Source: Candidatus Rokuibacteriota bacterium (GTDB lineage: Bacteria > Methylomirabilota > Methylomirabilia > Rokubacteriales > CSP1-6). From it: a stretch of DNA of 33,369 nucleotides. Below, piece by piece: positions 7,334-14,364 of this stretch (positions are counted from its first letter, which is position 1; each line of letters begins with the position of its first letter). The translations under genes were made by a program, and so were the position numbers. The notes beneath the pieces are model-generated. The model saw nothing but the letters and a program-made list of their open reading frames with translations, was not told where the DNA came from and made no database searches. Where the stretch lies: assembly GCA_003220535.1 (NCBI GenBank), contig QHSU01000005.1, positions 1 to 33,369 of the forward strand. The letters are read 5' to 3'.

Positions 7334-10300
7334 TCAACCTGATGCGCGCGCCAGCTCCGGTTCCGCCTTCTCCAGCCAGTACGTCATCCCCATCTCGCGA
7401 TACATCGACGTCGCGGTGGTGAGGTGCTCATGCGCTTGCTGGCGCTTGCCCGTGCGCCGGTAGAGCTTGCCGAGGCCGAGGTGGCAGTGGGCGACGAGAG
7501 GGCGCATGCCGAGCCGGCCGGCGAGCGCTAGCGCGTCATGGTAGTAGGCTTCGGCGTCCACGGCGCCGCCGGCCGACGCGACGTCACCGGTGAGGCAGAG
7601 GGCGTGGGCCTCGCTTCCCCGCGCCCCCAGCCGGCGGGTGAGCGCGAGTGCCTCTCGGGCGTGGCTGGCGGCCTCGTCAATCCGCCCGGCCGAGAGGTAG
7701 GTCATCCCCGCGCACAGAAGAATGAGCGCCGGCCGAAGGTGATTCTGGCGACGACGGAACTCCTCGACGGCACCCGCGACCAGCGGGAGCGCCTCATCAG
7801 CACGGCCGGCGAGGGCGTATGCGGCGCTGAGGGCTGCGGCGACGAACGGTATCCCGACGACGATCTGCCACGTCCGGCAGAGGTCGAGGCCCCGCTCGAG
7901 GACCCGGGTCGCGCGTGGGAGATCCCCGCGACGGAGGTGGGCGCGCCCGAGTTCGAACAACCCGAAGTGGATCGTCCAGGGATGATCAGCCGCTGCAGCG
8001 ATCTGCACGGCCGCCTCAGCGTGCCCGATGGCCTCGTCGAACCGGCCGACCTGGGAGAGCACGTCGGCGAGCCAGGCGCCTGACAACGCCGACTGGATGG
8101 CGGCACCCCGAAGCGCTCGGCGCGCAGGTCGCCCTCGAGCGCGACGTTCCGCTCGAGCAAGGTGGCCGCGTCGCTGAACTCACCCCGAGCGACGTGCGTG
8201 ATGCCCAGGTTGGACGTTGCGACCACCTCGATCAAGCGATTGCCGAGAGTTCGCGCGATGCTCAGGGCCTCCTGCCCGAATCTGACGGCCTGGTCGTAGT
8301 CACCAGTGATCACGCACAGGTTCACCATGAAGGTGGCGATCCGCCCGAGCCGGTGCGGGTCGCCGAGCGTCCTGGCTAGCACCTCCGCCTCGTGGAGGTG
8401 GTCCGCCATGCGCGCCCGATCGCCGAGCGCGAGGAGCGCGTTCCGGAGGTCGATGTGAATGTCGATGGTCAGCTCGGTCGTCTCGCGGCCCTCCGGTAGT
8501 CGGCGGATAGCGCTGAGCGCCTGCTCCAGGTGGGCGCTGGCCTCGCGGTTGGCTGCCCGCACCATCGCCCGGAGGCCCGCTTGGCGGAGATAGGCGACCG
8601 CCTTTTCCCACAACCCCCCGCGCTGGGCGTGATGGGCCAGCCGCTCGGTCTGCTCGGCGACGCGCGCGGGAGCGAGCTGCTCGATGGCCTCGGTGATGCG
8701 GGCGTGCAGGGCGCGCTGCCGGTCGTGGAGCAGCCCCTGGTACGCCACCTCGTGGGTGAGCGCGTGCTTGAACGTGTGCTCGAGGTCCGGAAAGAGCCGG
8801 GTCTCGTAGAGGAACTCCGCGGCCTGCAGGTGCGTCAGCTCGGCGCGCACCTCGGGCTCCGGAGTGTCGGCAATGGCCAGGAGCAGCGGCATGGGCACGT
8901 CCTTGCCGATGACCGCGGCTGCCTGGAGCAGTCGCTTGGCCTCGGGCGCCAGGCGGTCGATGCGCGCGGCCAGGATGGCCTGCTCTGTGGCGGGGATCTT
9001 TAAATTTTCGACGGGCCGGGTCAGCCGGTAGGCGCCGCGCTCGCCGACCAGGGCCGCCGTCTCCACCAGGGCCCGAACACTCTCCTCGAGGAAGAGGGGA
9101 TTTGCTTCTGTCCGCTCGACCAGGAGCTGCTTGAGCGGGCCGAGGGCCGCGTCAGTGCCGAGGAGGGCAGCGAGCAGCTCGTCAGCGCTCTCGGGCGGCA
9201 GGGGATCGATCCGGAGCTGGCGGTAGTAGGTCTTGCCGCCCCAGGCGTGGCTGTACTCGGGGCGGTAATTGACGAGGAGCAGGAGCCGCGCCGCGGGCGG
9301 GCTCTCGACGAGGCTATCGAGCAAGGCCTGGGTCTCGCCGTCGATCCAGTGCAGGTCCTCGAAGATCACCACCAGCGGCTGGGCTTCGCTCTCGCGCAGC
9401 AGCAGGCGCTTGACCGCATCGAGCGTCTGCTGGCGCCGCAGGAGCGGATCGAGGGCGTGCCAGGACGCCTCGTCCACCGGCACGTCCAGGAGCGCCAGGA
9501 GGGCGGGCACGACGGGTGCGAGCGCCGGGGCGAGGGTCAGGACCTTCCCCGTGACCTTCTCCCGGATCTTCCGCGGGTCGTCGCGGCTCTCGATCTCGAA
9601 GTAGCCGCGGAGCAGCTCGATCACGGGCAGGTAGGCAGTGGCCTTGCCGTAGGAGACCGAGCCGGATTGCACGATGAGCCAGCCCTGCACACGGTGGGAG
9701 TGGGTCAGTTCCCAGAAGAGACGCGACTTGCCCACGCCCAGCTCCCCGACCACGGCAACCACCTGGCCGTGCCCCAGGCTCGCCCGGTCGAGGGCGCCTC
9801 GGAGTTGCTCCAGCTCCGCGGTGCGGCCGACGAAGCGCGTGAGTCCCCGCGGCGCCGCGGCGTCGAGGCGGGTGCGGGCGGTGCCGGCCCCCACCAGCTC
9901 GAACACCTCGACCGGCTCGCCAAGCCCCTTCACCGGCACCAGGCCGAGCGACTTCACCGTGGCGTAGCCCTCGGCCAGCGTCAGCGTGCCGGGTGTGATC
10001 ACGATCGCGCCGGGATCGGCGATCTGCTCCATCCGCGCAGCCAGGTGCGTCGTCTGGCCGACGGCCGTGTAGTCCATTTGCAGATCACTGCCGATGGCGC
10101 GCACGACGACTTCCCCGGAGTTCAGCCCGACGCGGATCTTGACCACGGCCGCGTGCGAGCGTCGCACCTCGTCCGCGTACTTCTTCACGCTCTCCTGCAT
10201 CCTGAGCGCGGCATAGCACGCCCGCACTGCGTGGTCCTCGTGGGCCAACGGCGCGCCGAAGAGCGCCATGATGCCATCGCCCATGACTTGGTTAACCGTG

Positions 10301-10688
10301 CCCTCGTAGCGGTGGACCGCTTCGATCATATGCTCGAGAACGGGATCGAGGAGCTTGCGGGCCTCCTCGGGGTCACGGTCGGCCAATAGTTCCATCGAGC
10401 CTTTCAGGTCGGCGAAGAGCACTGTGACCTGCTTTCGCTCGCCCTCCAGTGCGCTCTTGGAGGTGAGAATCTTCTCCGCGAGGTGTTTTGGTGTGTAGGA
10501 CTCGGGCGATGTGAACCGCGGTTCGCTGTTGCCTGTGACGCGACGGGCTCCCCGCACTCTAAGCAGAATTTCGCGCCAGCGGGCAACTCGCTACGACACT
10601 TCGTGCAGGTCAGCGCAACCCGAGCTCCGCACTCCAGGCAGAACTTCGCCTGCGGCGGGTTCTCCTGCTGGCACCGAGGACACTTCAT
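7334..10688 (-). pseudogene. Class III cyclase-AAA-TPR regulator, frameshifted
   Basis: The ATG at 10688 has GGAGG six bases upstream. The protein begins with two zinc ribbons (MKCPRCQQEN...FCLECG and CTKCRSEL...FCLECG). A class III nucleotide cyclase domain follows, with FADLKGSMELL (metal Asp), VMGDGIMALFG and YTAVGQTTHLAARMEQ. Next is an AAA/ORC-type ATPase with Walker A GELGVGKSRL and Walker B LVVIFEDLHWID, then a long TPR array ending TYWLEKAEPELARASG. The frame is broken after the second ribbon (about 10515-10540) and again at about 8105, where GTG-CCG needs one added G to resume as AAIQSALSGAW. Open pieces are 10404-10688, 7702-10557 and 7334-8086. Both breaks are repaired by adding one base. 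The cyclase and ATPase domains are uninterrupted, so a shortened protein could still be made. Confidence 0.85.
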
Positions 10689-10922
10689 GCCGAGCCTCCA
10701 GTGAATCGGGCCGGGCGTATGGCCAGCGCGACAGTAGCCCGGGGGTCAGGGACTCGTCAATGTGGGGAGTCAGCTCGCTGTGAACCGCGGCCAGCGCCGC
10801 TCGGTGACGCGCTGCTGCCAGCGATCGCGGGCATTAGTCGCAAGATCCTCGTAGGGCGAGCCGGTCAGTGCCTTGACGAACCAATCGTGCGATCCAGGAG
10901 TGCGCTGCGCGTGTGAGCGGTG

Positions 10923-11042
10923 ATGCGCTATGCGCACCTGAGCCCGGAGCATCTTCGCAGTGCCGTCGCTCGTCTCGATACCGCCCTACCGACCGTGAGT
11001 TCAGCGCAAGTCTCAGCGCAAGAGGTTGTTGCCGCTCTGTAA
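10923..11042 (+). pseudogene. C-terminal tail of a tyrosine recombinase/integrase
   Basis: A 39-codon frame reads MRYAHLSPEHLRSAVARLDT and runs to a TAA at 11040-11042. R-Y-A-H-L-S-P-E-H-L is the characteristic end of phage-type tyrosine recombinases, and its Tyr is the catalytic nucleophile. An in-frame TGA at 10914-10916 closes the frame upstream, and the preceding HxLGH segment, R-H-R catalytic residues and DNA-binding core are absent. The stop lies three bases from the encoded CCA end of the tRNA-Arg gene, which is where such integrases insert their elements. I read this as the last trace of an integrated element that extended leftward from the tRNA. Confidence 0.75.
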
Positions 11043-11045
11043 GTG

Positions 11046-11122
11046 TGGTGCGCCCTAGAGGATTCGAACCTCTGGCCTTCGGATTCGTAGTCCGACGCTC
11101 TGTCCACCTGAGCTAAGGGCGC
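11046..11122 (-). tRNA. tRNA-Arg (anticodon ACG)
   Basis: On the minus strand the acceptor GCGCCCT pairs with AGGGCGC, followed by discriminator A and an encoded CCA (11048-11046). The D arm reads GCTC...GAGC, the anticodon loop is CTACGAA with anticodon ACG (expected to be deaminated to ICG), and the T arm is AGAGG-TTCGAAT-CCTCT. The molecule is 77 nt including CCA. Its 3' end abuts the recombinase tail at 10923-11042. Confidence 0.97.
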
Positions 11123-11167
11123 AACGGGCACTTACGATACACCACCCGCCTGGCCGGTGCGAGGGGA

Positions 11168-11356
11168 CTACCGGTCCCCTCGTTGGTCCTTGCTGGTGAA
11201 TCGGCGAATGAGCCCGAGCCCGAACATGCCGATCCCGACCACCACGAGAACCCCGTAGTCGGGCACATTGAACACCTTGACCAGCACGATACAAAAGCCG
11301 GCGAAAGCGATCATGGCTCCGGCCATCATCAAGCCACTACCGGGTCGCTGCGCCAC
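11168..11356 (-). CDS. Small two-helix membrane protein
   Basis: The product is about 62 residues, beginning at a GTG (11356) that lies eight bases after an AGGAGG. The longer reading from the GTG at 11365 would overlap that Shine-Dalgarno sequence. Two hydrophobic helices are visible, roughly GLMMAGAMIAFAGFCIVLV and YGVLVVVGIGMFGLGLI. A basic, charged C-terminus (RRFTSKDQRGDR) follows, probably cytoplasmic. No family is recognised. It sits just upstream of tRNA-Arg, which is on the same strand, and is divergent from the secreted protein gene at 11463. Confidence 0.65.
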   Translation of the reverse strand: MAQRPGSGLMMAGAMIAFAGFCIVLVKVFNVPDYGVLVVVGIGMFGLGLIRRFTSKDQRGDR

Positions 11357-11462
11357 GATCAACACCTCCTGGTTATTGCACGAGCCACTCTTGACACGGC
11401 CACCGATCGCCCCGATGATCCCGGCAATCGTCCCGTCCGATAGCCCCCAAAGGAGGAGACAG

Positions 11463-11714
11463 ATGAAGCGTTACATCATGGCTCTGGTCTTGGTCGCTTC
11501 GGCCGCTGGTCCTGCACTGGCAACTCAATGCCCGATGCTGCAAGCCCAGATCGACAAAGCGGTCGGCACCCGCGCCGACGCGTCCGCCGCGACCACGAAG
11601 CAGCTCGCGGCGGAAGCCTGGTCGCTCCATCAGGCGGGCAAGCACGCGGAGTCGGAAGCCAAGTACGACGAGGCTGCGAAGGCCGCCGGAGTGACGCTGG
11701 AAAAGAAGAAGTAA
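11463..11714 (+). CDS. Small exported helical protein
   Basis: A strong AAAGGAGGAG lies six to ten bases before the ATG at 11463, which sets the start; the frame is open further upstream but without a comparable site. The 83-residue product has a Sec signal peptide (MKRYIMALVLVASAAGPALA) and a mature part of about 63 residues with one Cys. The mature part looks helical (QLAAEAWSLHQAGKHAESEA) and ends AGVTLEKKK. The helix pair resembles half a TPR unit. It is probably periplasmic. I know no assigned function. Confidence 0.7.
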   Translation: MKRYIMALVLVASAAGPALATQCPMLQAQIDKAVGTRADASAATTKQLAAEAWSLHQAGKHAESEAKYDEAAKAAGVTLEKKK

Positions 11715-11731
11715 CGGTCGAGTCATGGGCT

Positions 11732-11768
11732 CGCCACGGGCGCCGAGGATGCCTCGGCGCTCGTGGTG
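11732..11768. terminator. Long stem-loop between convergent genes
   Basis: A near-perfect inverted repeat forms a stem of about 17 bp with a 3-base loop (ATG at 11749-11751). The inner nine pairs are GCGCCGAGG/CCTCGGCGC, and the outer eight include two G-T wobbles. It stands between the end of the small exported protein gene (plus) and the 3' end of tRNA-Ser (minus), where a two-way terminator is expected. There is no T tract on either side. The 9-base word CGGTCGAGT flanks it directly (about 11716 and 11774). Confidence 0.55.
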
Positions 11769-11785
11769 CTTCCGGTCGAGTGTAT

Positions 11786-11879
11786 TGGCGGAGAGGCCGG
11801 GATTCGAACCCGGGACAGAGGTTTTGCCCCTGTAACCGCTTAGCAGGCGGCTGCCTTCGGCCGACTCGGCCACCTCTCC
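11786..11879 (-). tRNA. tRNA-Ser (anticodon GCT)
   Basis: On the minus strand the acceptor GGAGAGG pairs with CCTCTCC, followed by discriminator G and an encoded CCA. The anticodon loop is CTGCTAA, giving GCT. A long variable arm and the T arm CCGGG-TTCGAAT-CCCGG are present. The length of about 94 nt with a large variable arm fits a class II tRNA-Ser. Confidence 0.97.
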
Positions 11880-12134
11880 AAGGGTCAAGCCGGCTTAGTA
11901 TACACTCCGGTTACTAAAGGATGCCGGCGGCTCGCGCTACCTTTTCGGAATCGTTGGCCAATTTGCGGAATGGGCCAATATTTGTCACGCTGCGCTTAGC
12001 AATTTGTCACTGACTCTCCGGTAGACTCGCAAGTCCGCGTTTCCTCGGCCCAGGAGCCGTGGCACACCCATTGCTCCACCTGGCCTCGGATGGACATTCG
12101 CATCGCTGCGACTTGTGATCCACGCGGGTTGACC

Positions 12135-12659
12135 GTGACCAATCAGACCACGAGACTGGGACGAAATTTCCGGATGGACTCGGCCGGCTACGCGCTCGCC
12201 GAGCTCCTCGTGTTGATCGCCGTGATCTCGATCCTATGCGTGATCGGCTTTCCGCTGTACTTGAGCTATTCGCGGGCACAGGAGACCGACAGCGCGGCGC
12301 GCGTGCTCGTGGTCTCGCTGAACCAGGCCCGCCAGCTCGCCGTCACGCGGGGCGTCTCGTACAGCGTCGAGACGCAGACGAACCCGAGCAACCGGATGCG
12401 GTTCTGCTCGGGCGCGGCAGTGCCGTGCCCGACGGCCGTCGTGTACACGGGGCCCGAAACAGATGGCTCGGGCTGGAGAAAGCTGGAAAACGCCTCCCGC
12501 ATCACCCTGGGCCCGACGATCACGTTCAGCTCGCTCGGCGCGGCGACCGCCGCGGGCGTCCTGCGCGTCCAGAATTCTACGGCCACGGGGTCGCTCGACG
12601 TCTGCGTGAACCCGTCCGGGCGGATCCGGGTCCAGGCCCAAGGAGCTGCATGCCCGTGA
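12135..12659 (+). CDS. FimT/GspH-like minor pilin
   Basis: This is a type IV pilin-like protein of about 174 residues. The prepilin site is unusual. It reads G-YALAELLVLIAVISIL instead of the common G-FTLIELL, but it keeps Gly at -1 and Glu at +5, which are needed for prepilin peptidase and assembly. The hydrophobic helix is followed by AARVLVVSLNQARQLAVTRG, typical of the FimT/GspH family, and a Cys-containing beta-rich C-terminus. The start is uncertain: a GTG at 12135 gives an 18-residue basic leader, and an ATG at 12174 gives only MDSAG. It is first in an operon of minor pilin genes; its stop overlaps the next start by ten bases. Confidence 0.8.
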   Translation: MTNQTTRLGRNFRMDSAGYALAELLVLIAVISILCVIGFPLYLSYSRAQETDSAARVLVVSLNQARQLAVTRGVSYSVETQTNPSNRMRFCSGAAVPCPTAVVYTGPETDGSGWRKLENASRITLGPTITFSSLGAATAAGVLRVQNSTATGSLDVCVNPSGRIRVQAQGAACP

Positions 12660-13210
12660 GGAGCGTGACGAAGATGGGCGGGAAGATCGCGATGCCCCTG
12701 GGCGACCGCCGCGGGTTCACGCTCGTCGAGGTCCTGGTCGCCTCGATGATCCTGGTCGTCGCGCTGCTGACCCTGGCCAGCATGTTCCCGGTCGGGTACC
12801 GCCAGATCGCCGACGCGGGAAGGCTGACCGTGGCCGTGACCGGGGCGCGGCACATCCTCGAGGACATCGGCGACGTCCCTTTCAACAACCTCAGCAACCT
12901 GAACGGCGTCGACACCTCGAGCAATACGGGAGTCATCGCTGGATTGGGCGCCCCTGAGAGCGCGATCGCCCGCCGCTGGCGCTACATGCTGGCCGGATCG
13001 GGGAACGGCTTCACCTTCACAGCCGCGGAGACCGCCGCCTGGGGCACCGTGCAAACCGTCGGGGCTAGCGCGAGGGTCTGGGTCAACGACGCCGCCAACT
13101 GCCCCGGTCCCGTCAGTCCGACCCTGCGCCGCGCCTGCGTGACGATCACGATGCCCAGCACGCCGCCGACCACCGTGACGCTCAGCACCATCATCGTGAG
13201 CATGTTCTGA
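12650..13210 (+). CDS. pilV: PilV-like minor pilin
   Basis: The 186-residue protein starts at an ATG five bases after AGGAG, inside the end of the preceding gene. The leader ends at Gly22, and the mature protein begins FTLVEVLVASMILVVALLTL with Glu at +5. The following region, GARHILEDIGDVPFNNL, fits the PilV/GspI group. Minor pilins of this type prime pilus assembly in the inner membrane and display PilY1 at the tip. The TGA stop overlaps the ATG of the next gene. The PilV name comes from gene order and motif; the distal half is poorly conserved. Confidence 0.85.
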   Translation: MPVRSVTKMGGKIAMPLGDRRGFTLVEVLVASMILVVALLTLASMFPVGYRQIADAGRLTVAVTGARHILEDIGDVPFNNLSNLNGVDTSSNTGVIAGLGAPESAIARRWRYMLAGSGNGFTFTAAETAAWGTVQTVGASARVWVNDAANCPGPVSPTLRRACVTITMPSTPPTTVTLSTIIVSMF

Positions 13211-13878
13211 TGCGCTCCTCCACGCTTCGCGGCCAGGCCGGATTCACGCTGGTGGAGCTCATGGTCGCCATGAGCATCTTCCTGCTCATTCTCGTGGGGA
13301 TCTTCCAGGTCTTCGACCCGAGCCACCGGGCGTACCAGACCAGCGAGCGGAAGCTCGACGTCCAGCAGAACGCCCGGGTCGCGATGGACACGATGGCCCG
13401 GCAGATCCGGATGACCGGATATTTCCCGGAGAACATCGACACCGACACGGCGAACGACCTGTCCAATCGGATCCAGGCCGCGAGCGAGTCGGCCCTGGCG
13501 ATCGCCGGAGACCTCGATGGGTCCGGCGCGAGCAACGCCTTCACCTTCTGCCTCGACAACACTGGACTCAGAAGGGTCAGGGGCGCAATCGGGACCGCCG
13601 CGTCGTATACGTGCGCCAACGGCCAGCTCCTGGCCGAGAGCGTCACGGCGCTCACGTTCGCCTACTTCGATTCGGCGAACAATCCGATCCCGAATCCTCC
13701 GACGGCTCCCTACAACCTCGACGGGCAGGCCTTTGGAGTCGCGCCGGCCTTCGCGACCACGACGGAGCGGGCGGCCGTGCGGCGGATCGTCATCATGGTG
13801 ACGGCCCGCGAGAGCGTGCCCGGCCAGCCGGCCCAGACCTACACCCTCGCCTCCGACGTGAGGCTGCGGAATCCCTGA
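13210..13878 (+). CDS. pilW: PilW-like minor pilin
   Basis: The 222-residue product has the prepilin motif G11-FTLVELMVAMSIFLLILV, with Glu at +5. It is followed by RKLDVQQNARVAMDTMARQI and MTGYFPENI, which are typical of PilW/GspJ proteins. The C-terminal half is beta-rich with two Cys and ends RLRNP. The ATG shares one base with the TGA of the pilV-like gene, so translation is coupled. PilX-like and PilY1 genes follow at once, the order seen in type IVa minor-pilin operons. Confidence 0.9.
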   Translation: MRSSTLRGQAGFTLVELMVAMSIFLLILVGIFQVFDPSHRAYQTSERKLDVQQNARVAMDTMARQIRMTGYFPENIDTDTANDLSNRIQAASESALAIAGDLDGSGASNAFTFCLDNTGLRRVRGAIGTAASYTCANGQLLAESVTALTFAYFDSANNPIPNPPTAPYNLDGQAFGVAPAFATTTERAAVRRIVIMVTARESVPGQPAQTYTLASDVRLRNP

Positions 13879-13891
13879 GGGAGACCTGAAT

Positions 13892-14356
13892 ATGCGTGAC
13901 CTGTGGCGTCAGTGCGCCGACGAGCGCGGCATCGCGACCGTGATGGCCATCTTCATCATGGTCATGCTGCTGGTGTCGGGCGTCTTCCTGGTGCGGATGT
14001 CCAGCACCGAGGGTGACATCGCGTACGGCACGATGTGGGCGGAAGGCAGCTTCTTCGCCGCCGACGCGGGGGTCAACGTCGGCATCAACACGGTCACGCC
14101 GGGCGGCCCGACGTGTGTGCAAGCTGCGACGGCGATCGGCGCCTTTTCGTATTCGGTTGCGGCCGGGGCTGGCGCCGACTCGAACTGCTTCCTGAGCACG
14201 CTCCAGAAGGCCGGGTACTCGATCGGCAGCGGGACGGGCTACAACCCCGGCGGATTCGTCTTTTACAACTATGCGGTCACGGGCTCGGGGACTGGACCCC
14301 GCAGCGCCCAGCGCACGATTGACGCCCAGGTCTCCTACGGGCCAGTCGCACAGTGA
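13892..14356 (+). CDS. pilX: PilX-like minor pilin
   Basis: The 154-residue protein has an N-terminus ERGIATVMAIFIMVMLLV followed by RMSSTEGDIAYGTMWAEGS and FFAADAGVNVGI, matching the PilX N-terminal domain. As in that family there is no Glu at +5. The gene starts 13 bases after the PilW-like stop. It ends nine bases before the PilY1 ATG, with GAGG for PilY1 inside the junction. PilX-type pilins are thought to bridge the other minor pilins and PilY1. Confidence 0.85.
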   Translation: MRDLWRQCADERGIATVMAIFIMVMLLVSGVFLVRMSSTEGDIAYGTMWAEGSFFAADAGVNVGINTVTPGGPTCVQAATAIGAFSYSVAAGAGADSNCFLSTLQKAGYSIGSGTGYNPGGFVFYNYAVTGSGTGPRSAQRTIDAQVSYGPVAQ

Positions 14357-14364
14357 GGTCTACC

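Noticed and set aside
9247..10389. Plus-strand 380-codon frame opposite the cyclase domain
   Set aside because: Antisense shadow; the other strand encodes recognised cyclase and AAA motifs throughout.
10770..10952. Minus-strand 60-codon frame (DWFVKALTGSPYEDLATNAR...)
   Set aside because: Parts look protein-like, but its N-terminal third is antisense to the integrase tail and I see no start signal or family. It may be a fragment of something lost; not supported enough to list.
11950..11975. TTGGCCAATTTGCGG as a sigma-54 promoter for the pilus operon
   Set aside because: The distance from GG to GC is nine bases and not twelve, so the -24/-12 spacing is wrong.
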